Part shown: in pieces, positions 53,956-64,000 of the stretch
Layout: each line of letters opens with the position of its first letter
Numbering within the stretch: position 1 is the stretch's first letter
Assembly: GCF_030269925.1 (NCBI RefSeq)
Contig: NC_085121.1
Location: 12,541,501 to 12,605,500 of the forward strand
Direction: 5' to 3'
Source: Bombyx mori
Lineage: Eukaryota; Arthropoda; Insecta; Lepidoptera; Bombycidae
DNA length: 64,000 bases
The notes under the pieces: generated by a model
Database searches by the model: none
What the model was told of the DNA's origin: nothing
The model's input: the letters and a program-made list of their open reading frames with translations, nothing else
Position numbers and translations under genes: made by a program

Positions 53956-54489
53956 TCTAGTAAGTAAGTAAATTTTCATAATATTTAGAAATGTCATTAC
54001 AATTAGAATAACAGTGTTTTTAAAACACACCCTGTATTTTGTGAAACAAAAAACAAAAGCGTTACCTATAGTCGGATTTTTAATTAGACGAAGCCAGCTG
54101 ACAGTAGCTAATGTCACTTTGTGAAATAATGTTGCTATATTTAAAGTAATAGTGATGCGTTCAGTTCTCGTTCAATCACATAAATGAACAATGAGTGTGA
54201 AGAGTTAATCATTAATTTCAAACTATAAAAGAATATTATTTATATTTTACAATAAAATTGTATTAAAGTGCTCCAATATAATAATATGTTACTAGTAGTA
54301 TGTAACTACAATCAGTTTTTTTTATTTTCATTACCTATGCACCTATAATTGTTATATTTTATACATCTATAGTTTCAACTATATGATGCATTGGAAATAG
54401 GACAGTCTTACAAGCTTCCTCGCAATGTTTTTCTTAATGTTTAAAACACTCGGTATTCAGTACAGGTAGATACCATAGGAACATCATGT

Positions 54490-54600
54490 TTCGTCGAAAA
54501 CTCGTTGGTATGTACAAAGCATGGCTAAAATTCGAACCCCGTGCCCGACATCGGCAGTTCGGCACACTAACTATTCACTAGACAATCGAGGCAATTTCAT
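54490..54600 (-). mobile_element. tRNA-derived SINE, degenerate
   Basis: Minus strand reads GCCTCGATTGTCTAGTGAAT (A-box-like), GGGGTTCGAATTTTAGCC (B box) and GCTTTGTACATACCAACGAG, a head and body like other Lepidoptera SINEs, distinct from Bm1. Confidence 0.55.
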
Positions 54601-54750
54601 TAATTCAGGAGTTTTTTCAATTGTTCACTTTGTTACAACACTATTTTTATTTCATCAAAAACTGACAACACAGTAAACGTCAGTTGACTTCGTCTAATAA
54701 AAAATCCGACTATATATGAATTATTTTAATTAATTTTAATTTGACTTTAC

Positions 54751-54932
54751 CTCCTTCCGAAAATCCGTCTGAACCAGCAGCTAGCCTCTGTAGTGGTAGT
54801 ACCAACGTCGACCGCTTGGTCATCGGGATCTGCATACGCAACGGTCACTGTTGACGTTTTCAAAGAACGATCTAGACGAAAGCCTTGACGGAGATCGTGC
54901 AGCAATTCTGACTGGGGACGCTGGCGTTCCAT
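54751..54932 (-). CDS. Candidate alternative first coding exon of the pickpocket gene
   Basis: From ATG at 54932 it encodes 60 residues plus two bases: MERQRPQSELLHDLRQG, then VAYADPDDQAVDV and the end ASCWFRRIFGR, followed by a good donor AG|GTAAAG (phase 2). Joined to the internal acceptor at 50574 it reads WFRRIFGRSGIHGLNGLF, a natural ppk N-terminus. Joined to 53371 it adds the cassette exon. A T8-AAG acceptor at 54941-54943 suggests a further 5' UTR exon. With it the channel would be 478 or 512 residues. Alternatively it belongs to a separate lost gene. Confidence 0.55.
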
Positions 54933-55139
54933 TTCCGATGCTTAAAAAAAACTCGTCATGAATTAAAAGAAACACCTAAAGATGAAACAGAGAAATCTCT
55001 CCCTATGGTACATTGGAATGGATATACTACTGAAGACAATGACAATGACAATGACAATGACTATGACAAATTCCTATGCTTCGTGATGAGAGGACATGCT
55101 ACGAAAGAAGAACGATATTTTGAGGCAGTGTCGCAATGA
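54912..55139 (+). CDS. Short open frame with Asp-Asn repeat, unknown
   Basis: Open from after a TGA at 54909 to TGA at 55137-55139 (75 codons; first ATG 55005). It reads KETPKDETEKSLPMVHWNGY, then a GACAAT repeat (DNDNDNDNDYD), then KFLCFVMRGHATKEERYFEA. Composition looks protein-like and acidic, but there is no recognised domain. The 5' side overlaps the candidate ppk exon on the other strand. Could be a transposase scrap, a terminal exon of an unseen gene, or chance. Confidence 0.25.
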   Translation: MGTLAFHFRCLKKTRHELKETPKDETEKSLPMVHWNGYTTEDNDNDNDNDYDKFLCFVMRGHATKEERYFEAVSQ

Positions 55140-55695
55140 TCGATATATAAATATTATGTATTGGCTTTATTGTTATTATTCTTCAAAAGATATTATTATT
55201 CAAAAATATTTTGAAGTACCTACCGAATTGGACTTAAAATTTTTGACAAACGCGGGTAGTTGCACGAAATGCTAACAATTACTCGAAAGCCAAATTTAAT
55301 AGATAAAAAATTTGACAGAGTCATGATTTAACCCCGTGTTTAATTTCTGAACATCGAAGTGTCAGCGAACGACGTCCGCCATGACACCAACGCTCTTTCA
55401 AATCCAGCCGCCAAGAGCGACGCTTCGATTTTATATTTCTCTTATATTGTCTTTAATTTTTCATATAAGGACAAATAAATATCTCAAAATAATAAATACA
55501 GTCTAGGCTCATTTACCACAACACAACACCTTGAATATATAATGAATAATTAGCTACGATTGATTGGTAGATTCATAGCCCTACTGATTTTAAACAGTGG
55601 AACCCACCTGACCTCGACGCAAATGTAACTGGCTACCTTAAGTCAAAGTTTCAATTGCTTTTGAATAACTATTCGGAGTGAGGGGCGGTGAGGAA
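55140..55695. other. Gap between lipase stop and upstream ppk exon
   Basis: AT-rich, with no repeat recognised. On the minus strand near 55425-55435 there is AATATAAAATCG followed by a GC-richer stretch, a possible promoter for the 54751-54932 exon; weak. Confidence 0.35.
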
Positions 55696-58600
55696 TTATC
55701 GATCTAAGCACTTACGACAATAAGGTTCCTTATCGGTGGTCAGAACGAAGTAGGGTCCTTTGGCACGTCGGTAGCCGATTGCTCCTACGGCTTTTATGCC
55801 CATCTCTGAACATGAACCGATATTGTCACACGTTGCCCGTATACTTGCGTTCACTCTACAAACCATACCAAAAACAATCAGATTGAGGGGAATTTATCGC
55901 AGTCTTCAATAATATTAATAAATAAAAATCCATCATAGCGTTACATAGTTGGGTAATTTAGTTTTCATATGGTGTTGTTTTATTTGTGTATTGCTTTCAT
56001 GATCTAAACCAATTCTACCTTTTGGTCGCCAAATGTGGTTAATTTTTAACTGGTTTTCAAGGTCCATACTCAAGGGCGGATCCAGCTTTGGCGCCAGGAG
56101 GGGTCATATAGTCAAATTTAGATGCGTTCGTTCCCAGACGTTTGCCATTATACAAAGTTATTATATTATATTAAATTAATTAAATATTGAAGGTATGTAG
56201 TTACATAAAATCTGTATGGTGACAAAATATATAAATAAAATCATTATATTCAATTAATGGTCCACCTAAATCCTGGAACCAGCTCAGGGGGTGGTCATGA
56301 CCCCCATGACCCCCCCCTGGATCCGCCATTGTCCATACTGTTTCTAGTTTTCAATCTATAAACTTGTAATTTTAAAAACTTAAAAAAATTAGTCAACAAG
56401 CTGTAAAATTGAAATAATAATAATATTTTTACCCCGGTGATTCTGTTTAAGATGCTAACAACAAAATTATTATATTTTCATCGTTCCTTGATACGCGTGC
56501 TCGTTTTCAAGTTAAGCACATCTTGGAGGTAGTGAAAATCACGTTTAAATATTTTGTTTTATAGATCGATAAACGAGGTCAAGGTATTATACAAAGTGTT
56601 AGTAAACAGGGCTTACATATATCTATCTATATCTATACTCATAATCTGGCTTTTGGCCTTTCAGTTCGGCACAAACAAAGGTTTCGCGGCAGAAATAGAT
56701 AGAAAGGTAATATCCATCCATGTGAGCTTATAGTTTGTCCGACCACTAGCGTTATATGTTAAATTAAGTACATTTAACAATTATTATGACAATCAAGATG
56801 GCCATGATCCTAACAATTTTTATAAAGTGGAATAAGATGGATGACACTTTATATTTAATTTTTTTATCTCTTTAAGTTGAAATTCAGAATTTTTACCCCT
56901 CATAAGTCAAGTTCCACTTGTAAGCTCTAAATGAACAATTGTTGTTGATCAAGGACTCCGTGAAAAGCAGATAAGCACGTCCGTGACTGCATATTGCTTG
57001 CTGCAAACCTGAAAAACACATGTATTATCAAATTTGGGTCATAATTTAAATTTTAGTTCACTTATTATTCATAAACTTGTCGTTATCACGTATTCTAACG
57101 GTAGATTGTTCTTACATAAACAATAAAACGTGCTTAAGATCGAATTGTATCAAGACCAATCATAAAACACATAAATAAAAAGAATGAGGAAGTACCTACG
57201 TTTTGTGTTTTCTTAAACATAAATGCAAGTTGCCTAAAAGGCCAAAGTAAATTCCTAAATATTAACACTCAACTTACTAACATTGTAAATAAATATAAGC
57301 CCTACCTATCTGCTAACATTAGGTAGGTAACACTTTGTAATTAAAAAAATTTATTAATGTACCAATTAAATACTCGAATGATTAATAATCTGATCTGTGT
57401 AATAAGATCTAATAAGCCCTCCTCTATCTTCATCTTCTGTTCTATTTTTTCGAAAAATCTTACTTTTTTCCCCTTACCTGTTAGCCGAAGGGGCCATTCC
57501 AGTCAAAGCGCGGACGGGAAAATCCCACACTCCAAAATTGTGCCACGAGATTTATTTTTACTCTTTACTCATTCATTCTGATTGCTGCTATGCCAACTAG
57601 CTAACTGTCGTACATATTCATAAAGAACTTTGAAATTTTCTCAGCTTCTAGAAACTTACTTGGAAAGATGCTTGACCAAACCGAATTGCTGTTGTTATAG
57701 CAACCCGGCTGTTTCATACCTCCGTTTGGATAAAAATCTGCGTGACCTAAAAATTTATACCAAATTCTAGAACAATTTACTGGTCTAATTAATTTAGAAG
57801 TGTACCTACATAATAAAATAAAATACAAAAACAAAAACAAAAAAAAATGGAACATATAACTGGTTGTATCAGCGTATAATATGTATTTAGTACTAATAAT
57901 ACGAACGTTCTCAACATAAAATAAAATAAAAACATTAGAATCGTTAGCACTTTGATTCTTATTATCTTAGACCATGATTACAATGAGGTGTATTCCCACT
58001 TTTTTTCAATTATACACTTTTGAACATAAAAGTTTCGCAAAAGATGGTTGAACTGTTTCTTGTGAGATGGTTAAACCGACTTACTGAAAATTTGAAAAAA
58101 TCCGATAAATATTTGTAAAAGATGATAAAGTTAATTTTTTCAAATTTCTTCAATGTGCAAACACTCGGTTATAATTTTGTAACAGTACCTATACGTCATG
58201 TAGAACATAAATAAGCACCGCAAGCTACATAATATATAAGGTTTAGTAAGGACTAATAATAAAGGTTAGTCATTCTCGCGCGCTTTTTAACAAGTAGTGT
58301 CAAGTTTTTTCTTGTCATTGCGTCACAGGCCGTCTAGCACCTTGAAAATAATGAAAAAAAACCTATGAATAATAGTTGTCTTCTGTGAATTTGAATTACG
58401 TACTTTCATCATTAAAATCTTTTTGTATATTCATTGTTTAAACAGTAAACAGCCAGTTATGGTTCAAAATAAATCGTTTGCTTAAGGTTAAACGGGACAA
58501 AGATTCATTAAATATCATGAAATGTATATAATTAACCTTACAACGTCTATTTATTAATAACGAAGTGTTCGATGACTGAGATACATCGCGCGATAAATTT

Positions 58601-61600
58601 ATCGATAAACAATTCGGATTAAATATTCCTTGAGCCACGCAGAGATATATTTTAGAAATAGTTTTGAGACGTGATCCTATAGTAATAACAACTACTTACG
58701 GTATCTATGGTAAGTTTTGGAAAGAAAATGTCACTATTACATTATTATTAGTATAAAAATAAGGAGATTTTTATACTTTTTAAAGTTTTTAGGGTGGCAA
58801 CATCGAACCACGTGTAGTTTAATTACGTTTATGTTTAATTACTAAGTACTCATATTTACCGATGGGGTCGGGTAATCCTAATCCTAATTTGGTGAGAAGT
58901 CTTCCATTAGTGTGAATGACGTCGACGAAGTCCGCGTCACTAGGATCCAGCCGATCAGTGCTGTTCGGTGAATTAAAACATGGCTGTGCTGGATCCAAAC
59001 CTATTTAGGGAAAATAATAAAATCAAAACGCTTCGAAAGCTAATAACAGAATAGAATTAAACGCAGAATAAAAAAAACATAATTTTATCTCAGTGTTGTT
59101 TATGGATACTAATCTCCACAATAGGTATGTATTTATTTGTAATATTATATTTTATTATATTATAATGCTAACACGGTTCGATTATAGTATGTTTTAGAAA
59201 CGTTAAAAGCACGTCAAAATTTTTCTGAACATTTTTTATTACTTCTATAGGCAGATCTGAGTACCTAATGGTGATTGATATATAGGATTTTTTTTATTAT
59301 TATTTAATCCTAGGCCCCGTATTTAAAGGCCGATTGAGGATAACAAATCTGGTGAGCTTGTACACCCCTCACCTGTGATCCTAGCCACTCCGCCAATGTG
59401 GAAAGACACGCAAGCGGCAATATGAGCTCCTAGACTATGCCCTACAAAATGAAAGCTCTTTGTTTTCGCACCACTCGTCGACATCAACTGACGCATGAAC
59501 CTAAAATTACAAACAGTGTGCTTACAACTCAAATTTGTATGGAGTTGCAACAGCTTCCCTTCGTTTGCCGCTAGGAGCGCTGTTCCAACTCCATACAAAT
59601 TTGAGTTAACTTTTACGCGATCGAGAAGTTAAAAAACTCGCACTAAGCACGCAGTACTTTACAAATTACTCAAAAAGCGTCCGCGGTGAATTCTTGGCTT
59701 GCGCAAAAATATAACAATCAACTCTATACTATCAACTTTTGAAGTTTCAACGGAAATATTTCAACATCGATTTTATTACCCGTTCACATCGGAGACCACT
59801 CTCTTAGCGTTCGCGACAGCTCGCCAATACTTCCATGTGTTCCCGCCTCCGCTCCAATCAACGGCTATCACATTAACATCGGCCTAGAAATATTTACACT
59901 ATTAAGAAATTATGTACCTATATGAAGCCGTCATAAAATACTACAACATACACGCTTAAGTAAGTTCATATTTCGTGAATCCTCGTGGCCAAAAGGATAA
60001 GACGTCCGATGCATTCGTGTTGAGCGATGCACCGGTGTTCGAATCCCGCAGGCGGGTACCAATTATTCTAATGAAATATGTCCTCAACAAATGTTGACAA
60101 TGACTTCCACGGTGAAGGAATAAAATCGTGTAATAAAAATCAAACCCGCAAAATTATTATTTGCGTAATTACACTAATTCTAAAAACTTCATTAACCAGT
60201 AACTTCAACTAATTTAGAATAATAATCATATTCTAGTTGAAAAACAACATTAGATGAGAACTTACCCAATCCAGAAACGCTCGTGTCATTTCGTTCACCC
60301 ACGATGCATTACTGTGGCTCATGAATCCATGTATGATTAAAACTGTTCTTCTATTGGCATCAAAGTCCACCCATTCAAGACCGAATTGGTTTCCAGGATA
60401 TACCTAATTGCGGTAGCTTTTTAGTACTATGAATGTTTTTTTTTATGGACACGTTTGCCATATCAGATGTACGAACTAAGGTATAAATGCGCGCAGGAAG
60501 TGATTCTTACAGTCGCAATTGAAAATTAGGCACGACGTAAAAATAAACTAAAAAATTTTTTTATTTTTTTAAATCGATCATACACTCAATATATGATTTG
60601 AAAACACTGAAATACAATTTAACTATTCAAAAACTTCAAGCTAAATAACCATTCACAATGCCTCATTTATATTTAATAAGTTTATCCCTTGTTAAATAAA
60701 GTCTTAAATGACGTCAGAAGTAACGAGGACGCTTTTAGCTGTGTTTTGTTAAGTTTCTACGGTAATTATAAACGTAAGAGGTACCCGGATTACCTATTAA
60801 GGATACCTTCCAATGTTCATTTAATAATTTATGTAGAAAACCATAATGATATCGCAAAGTTACTTCCGTTATGACCTTAACTGAATATTACCTAGATCTA
60901 ATACTGTAAATCCTAATAAGATGCTAAAGGCCAACCTTGTAACTAGACTAGTACGATAAAAAGAGCTGCACCGGACCAAAAGGTATTAGTCGAATATAGA
61001 CATTTAAAACTTTTAAACCCTTTATACCTGGACTCTGTTCCGCTGCGTTCTAGATGAGAAATAAAAATGTGTGTTCACATTCTCCGAAGTATCAGGTTTC
61101 ATGTTGAAAAGTGAGAGTACTGGACGGACCAGCGGACCCAATCCGAAGCAGTCCACGGTTTCGGGAACCGGAAAATTCGTAGTGTCCTAAAGAGAAAAAA
61201 ATTTAGCCTAAGTCCGATTGTATAATGCGTTACTTGCTGCTAACGTTTAGTGTATTCATAATTTTTTCTCGTTTCTCTTTGGTGACAATGATGACTCAGT
61301 GAAGAACATTATTACTATGCTAAGTATAGTTAGGATTAGATTCATCGTGTAGCGGTTACGAATTAAATAGTTAGAATTATGCACGATCTGAAGTTCAATG
61401 ATTAAACCATAAAATTAAATTTATTTGTTCTAGATAATACCAGTTAAATAACATAAATGTTTTTTATCATATTGATAAAAACAAATATTTCAGATCGAAG
61501 AGAAACTATATGAGTTTGTAAATTTGCTTAAAATAATAAACATTCTCTATGCGGTATCGAAACAGCCTGGTCCACTTTGAACTCATTACTTTACTAAACT

Positions 61601-61767
61601 CCGGGAGCATACTTAGTCTTCGTTTCGATTCATGACAGCTTGTGGTCACCCTATACGTACCTCAGTTTCAGCGTATGATAATACGTCATTAGTTGTGGCC
61701 GAGGTCGTTGCATTTTCTCCGATCTTCAAAAACTCTAATAGATCGTCAGGACTGATGTGATTCTCCA
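55696..61767 (-). CDS. Pancreatic-lipase-like secreted lipase, 10 exons seen, signal-peptide exon missing
   Basis: Exons (minus): 61661-61767, 61028-61186, 60266-60403, 59780-59883, 59373-59500, 58860-59000, 57660-57746, 56897-57008, 55696-55855 is the last; all phases match. That is nine listed blocks with about 378 residues. The first block starts with 2 bases of a split codon, so at least one upstream exon is needed. Motifs: THFYFSSRTQ; oxyanion strand VLIIHGFMSHSNASW; IAVDWSGGGN; nucleophile elbow FVGHSLGAHIAA (Ser); GLDPAQP and the acid DADFVDVIHTNG; HADFYPNGGMKQPGC; catalytic His in ICSHGRAY. The full Ser-Asp-His triad is present, so it is probably active. A short lid region points to the phospholipase A1/insect neutral lipase group. 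It ends PYCRKCLDR before TAA; a perfect donor C|GTAAGT at 55716 could instead splice onward. Role (fat or phospholipid digestion) is by family. Confidence 0.88.
56071..56331. mobile_element. hAT-like MITE, 261 bp
   Basis: 15-bp imperfect terminal repeats (CAAGGGCGGATCCAG and, reversed, CAATGGCGGATCCAG) with a perfect 8-bp target duplication TCCATACT at 56063-56070 and 56332-56339, the hAT signature. No coding capacity. Lies in the last lipase intron. Confidence 0.85.
59526..59607. repeat. 22-bp perfect hairpin, miRNA-precursor-like
   Basis: AACTCAAATTTGTATGGAGT plus TG (59526-59547) pairs with 59586-59607. Inside, AACAGC (59549-59554) pairs with GCTGTT (59579-59584), so the stem continues after a small bulge. 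Total about 82 nt. Located 26 bp upstream of the lipase exon 59373-59500. Confidence 0.85.
59985..60175 (+). mobile_element. Bm1-type SINE, 5' part
   Basis: tRNA-like head CCTCGTGGCCAAAAGGATAA, B box GGTGTTCGAATCCCGC, then CCACGGTGAAGGAATAAAAT ... TTTGCGTAATTACAC. The 3' body is absent, the reverse of most copies here. Confidence 0.8.
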
Positions 61768-62805
61768 CTGGAAATCAACTTTACCCTTTTATACTCGTAA
61801 TTGTTCATCGACACTAGTCAAAATTTATACTACTTGTTAATTAAATGCTTTTAGATTTTATGTACAAAAAATGTTTTATTTTCGATTCCTCGAAAACTTT
61901 TATGATTTACTTTTCTTTTTTTTTATCTTATGTAATATTTATTTTCTTATCTCGCAATTTTATTGATAATTAAAAAATAAACACAAAACAGCATTTTGCC
62001 GTGACAGAATGAATAATTTTAAAATTATTACAAAGTAAAATATTCTTTTTTTGCTCCACTTTTGTTTTCTCGTCTATCTGTCTCTTTAGAGCTTATTTGT
62101 CAATCATTTAATTTAAATAGCACTGAGATAACTGCGTTGTCGTTGGTGCTCTTAATGAATCATGACCCAAATCCATAAGTCCTTGATATTATTTTTGCCA
62201 CAAATCCTGAAGTTTCCAAGACAACAGCATAACATTTCCGTGACCCCTTCGTCGAATCATTACGTATTCAATGGTCGCGAACGGTCGCGGAGTGAGGTAT
62301 AGCATTCGAAGCTGAAGACACGCGATCAATTTAGCACGAAACGGAATCAATTCACGGGTTTTAATTGACTGGTTCATAAATTATTGACGCTGTCAAATGG
62401 TAATAAAGATACTGTCCTTTTTGGATGATCATTTATATCGTCGAGTTTCTCTTCGCAATTGGTCAGGTATCAATTAGAACACGACAAGTTGATCGAAGCA
62501 AGGTAAATTTGTGTTTTTAAATAACTTTATTATATATTGCACATATAGTCACAAAATATTGTAGATCCACCTACTCTAGTATTGATTCCATAGTAATAGT
62601 TTGCGAAAAAGTTTCTTCGCATTTTATAAGAAAATTCACAACATTTTTTAATATAGTTTATTTGTTGGAGTATTTCCACTTTCGGGTAGCGACATGGTAA
62701 GCGGGCGGTCTTCGTAAGTCAATAAAACCAGAAATGTTAACTCAGAGCGTATATTACGCAGGAGCGTTCCGTCTGATACGGCGACTCGCTCGCTTCTGAG
62801 CTCGT
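61768..62805. other. Upstream of the lipase, no gene resolved
   Basis: AT-rich. The missing lipase signal-peptide exon should be here or further right; I found no ATG plus hydrophobic run ending in a phase-1 donor. The 62-codon frame at 62189-62377 lacks any support. Confidence 0.4.
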
Positions 62806-63625
62806 TTTTTTTTTTTTTTTCTACCTAATCTGATAGCCTTGAGAGGCTATTTCAGCGTAACCGTGACTAGTAGGTGAGCTCACGGGGCTCAAACCTGATG
62901 ACGTTGCTAACACGAACCCTAGCAAGAGCCGTGCTTCGCAGAATCTACCACCGGATCGGAAACGCGACCCACTGAGAAGATCCAGCGAGAAACTCAGTGG
63001 GCTGTGTCTGAGAGTTAATTTACTCGTCGAGCCCTTCGTCGCAAGCGACGGGTTCGACGAGAACGGTGACCGGTGCTTGAAGTACCTAAAAGCACCGTTA
63101 GTGGATCGGGAGGATCCGAGATGACGTGTTTTGGGCGACGTCGACTGCTTTCCATTCTGTCTGCAGGATCGGGAATGTAGTTACCGGCGGCCACGATGAG
63201 AGGGTTCTCGTGTCGTGCCGCTTTATCGAAATGGCGCATCGACGCCGACTGCATATACTTACTGGTGGACTCTAGGTCCAGGTCGTCATGGAGGTCGACG
63301 TTCCTGACGAACCACGGGGCTCCGATGGCTATCCTGCAAAAACGGGATTGGATAATTTGAAATGATTTTAGGTGAGTGCGAGCCGCGTGAGCGAACACTA
63401 CACTAGCATATGTCATGACGGGGCGTATGCAAGTTTTGTAGAGTGTCACCTTATTTCTAAGGGACATTTTACTTCGCCTGCATATCATAGGGTAGAGACG
63501 TCCTAGAATGAAGGCGGCACGGTCGCGTACCGTCTTGATGCGAGGGCGGAATGTCATCCTACTGTCGAGGGTGACGCCTAAATATTTGACCTTCGGGGCC
63601 CACGGTATGGGCTGGTCGAACATCG
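62806..63625 (-). mobile_element. 5'-truncated jockey-like LINE
   Basis: T tract at 62806-62820 (poly(A) of the minus strand), 3' UTR with the pseudoknot, then the ORF2 end. Homology to the 14927 copy stops near 63622 (ATGTTCGACC). Same subfamily as 14927-16275. Confidence 0.85.
63015..63623 (-). CDS. Jockey-like LINE ORF2, last 200 residues
   Basis: MFDQPIPWAPKVKYLGVTLD, YKTCIRPVMTYASVVFAHAA, GAPWFVRNVDLHDDLDLEST and the Arg-rich end. Undamaged but lacking the RT catalytic core. The frame remains open upstream to 63731 through unrelated sequence, which is fortuitous. Confidence 0.8.
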   Translation of the reverse strand: MFDQPIPWAPKVKYLGVTLDSRMTFRPRIKTVRDRAAFILGRLYPMICRRSKMSLRNKVTLYKTCIRPVMTYASVVFAHAARTHLKSFQIIQSRFCRIAIGAPWFVRNVDLHDDLDLESTSKYMQSASMRHFDKAARHENPLIVAAGNYIPDPADRMESSRRRPKHVISDPPDPLTVLLGTSSTGHRSRRTRRLRRRARRVN

Positions 63626-64000
63626 AGCTTGAGAGACAACAACGGAGCGTTTTTATAGCAAGGTATCGTGGTGGGACGATGTTGTTTACGACTCTTATCT
63701 TGCACGTGTTGTTTTCGATAAATGCTTGCACCTGTTGTTTGTTGTCCCATCTTTATTAGTCATGCACTAATGATTTATAAAAACACGCGCCGACTACATT
63801 TAACTAAAGTGTGTAGGTACAATTTTGTTCGATAACTTTTTGTCATCGCGTAGGTAGGGACATGATCCCATTGCTATAGAAATTTTGGGGCTTCTGATCA
63901 AAATAACGCGGCAATTGGTTTGGCAGTCCTTTCGTGATGTTTACCTGACACTACCTTTTTTTTTTTTTTTTTTAACGCTGGGGAATCCATTTATTTATTA
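63626..64000. other. Unassigned right end
   Basis: No gene recognised. A poly(T) run at 63957-63973 suggests another retroelement tail continuing past the window edge. Confidence 0.35.

Overview
The window is gene-poor, AT-rich, intron-rich insect DNA packed with transposons. It is almost certainly from a silkworm (Bombyx mori or a very close relative). The evidence is the density of Bm1-type tRNA-derived SINEs, two families of non-LTR retrotransposons, Lepidoptera-style Helitrons (5'-TC...CTAGT-3'), and genes with insect orthologues. There are no rRNA or functional tRNA genes, and no bacterial or viral genes. Most long open frames belong to transposons. The host genes are made of small exons, which I assembled by hand from splice sites and matching reading-frame phases.

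Layout. 1-706 is a decayed R1-clade LINE. 4569-10693 (+) holds an unrecognised six-exon gene coding for a 339-residue Cys-containing protein. It ends tail to tail with a two-exon gene for a secreted proline-rich protein (10906-12354, -; 439 residues, 27 prolines in a row). 12.4-17.2 kb is repeat-dominated, including a jockey-like LINE inside a Bm1 SINE. 17276-38823 (-) is a complete 15-exon TRPV channel gene, the orthologue of Drosophila nanchung (802 residues). Its first intron carries an almost intact jockey-like LINE on the opposite strand and a second, R1-clade LINE. 39420-50621 (-) is a complete pickpocket-type DEG/ENaC sodium channel gene (11 exons, 433 residues). Two upstream exons at 53270-53371 and 54751-54932 could supply other N-termini. 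55696-61767 (-) is a pancreatic-lipase-like secreted lipase whose signal-peptide exon I could not find. 62806-63625 (-) is another truncated jockey-like LINE.

Two neighbouring genes on the same strand, nanchung and a pickpocket channel, are sensory ion-channel families. Nanchung in flies is a chordotonal (hearing/stretch) channel. I see no evidence that they are co-regulated beyond being about 600 bp apart head to tail.

Most interesting items: the unknown Cys gene bracketed by inverted Helitrons; the modular N-terminus of the pickpocket gene; an H-type pseudoknot in the 3' UTR of the jockey-like LINEs, with one compensatory base-pair change between subfamilies; and a miRNA-precursor-like hairpin in a lipase intron. 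All introns were inferred by eye, so exon ends may be off by a few bases where another GT or AG exists.
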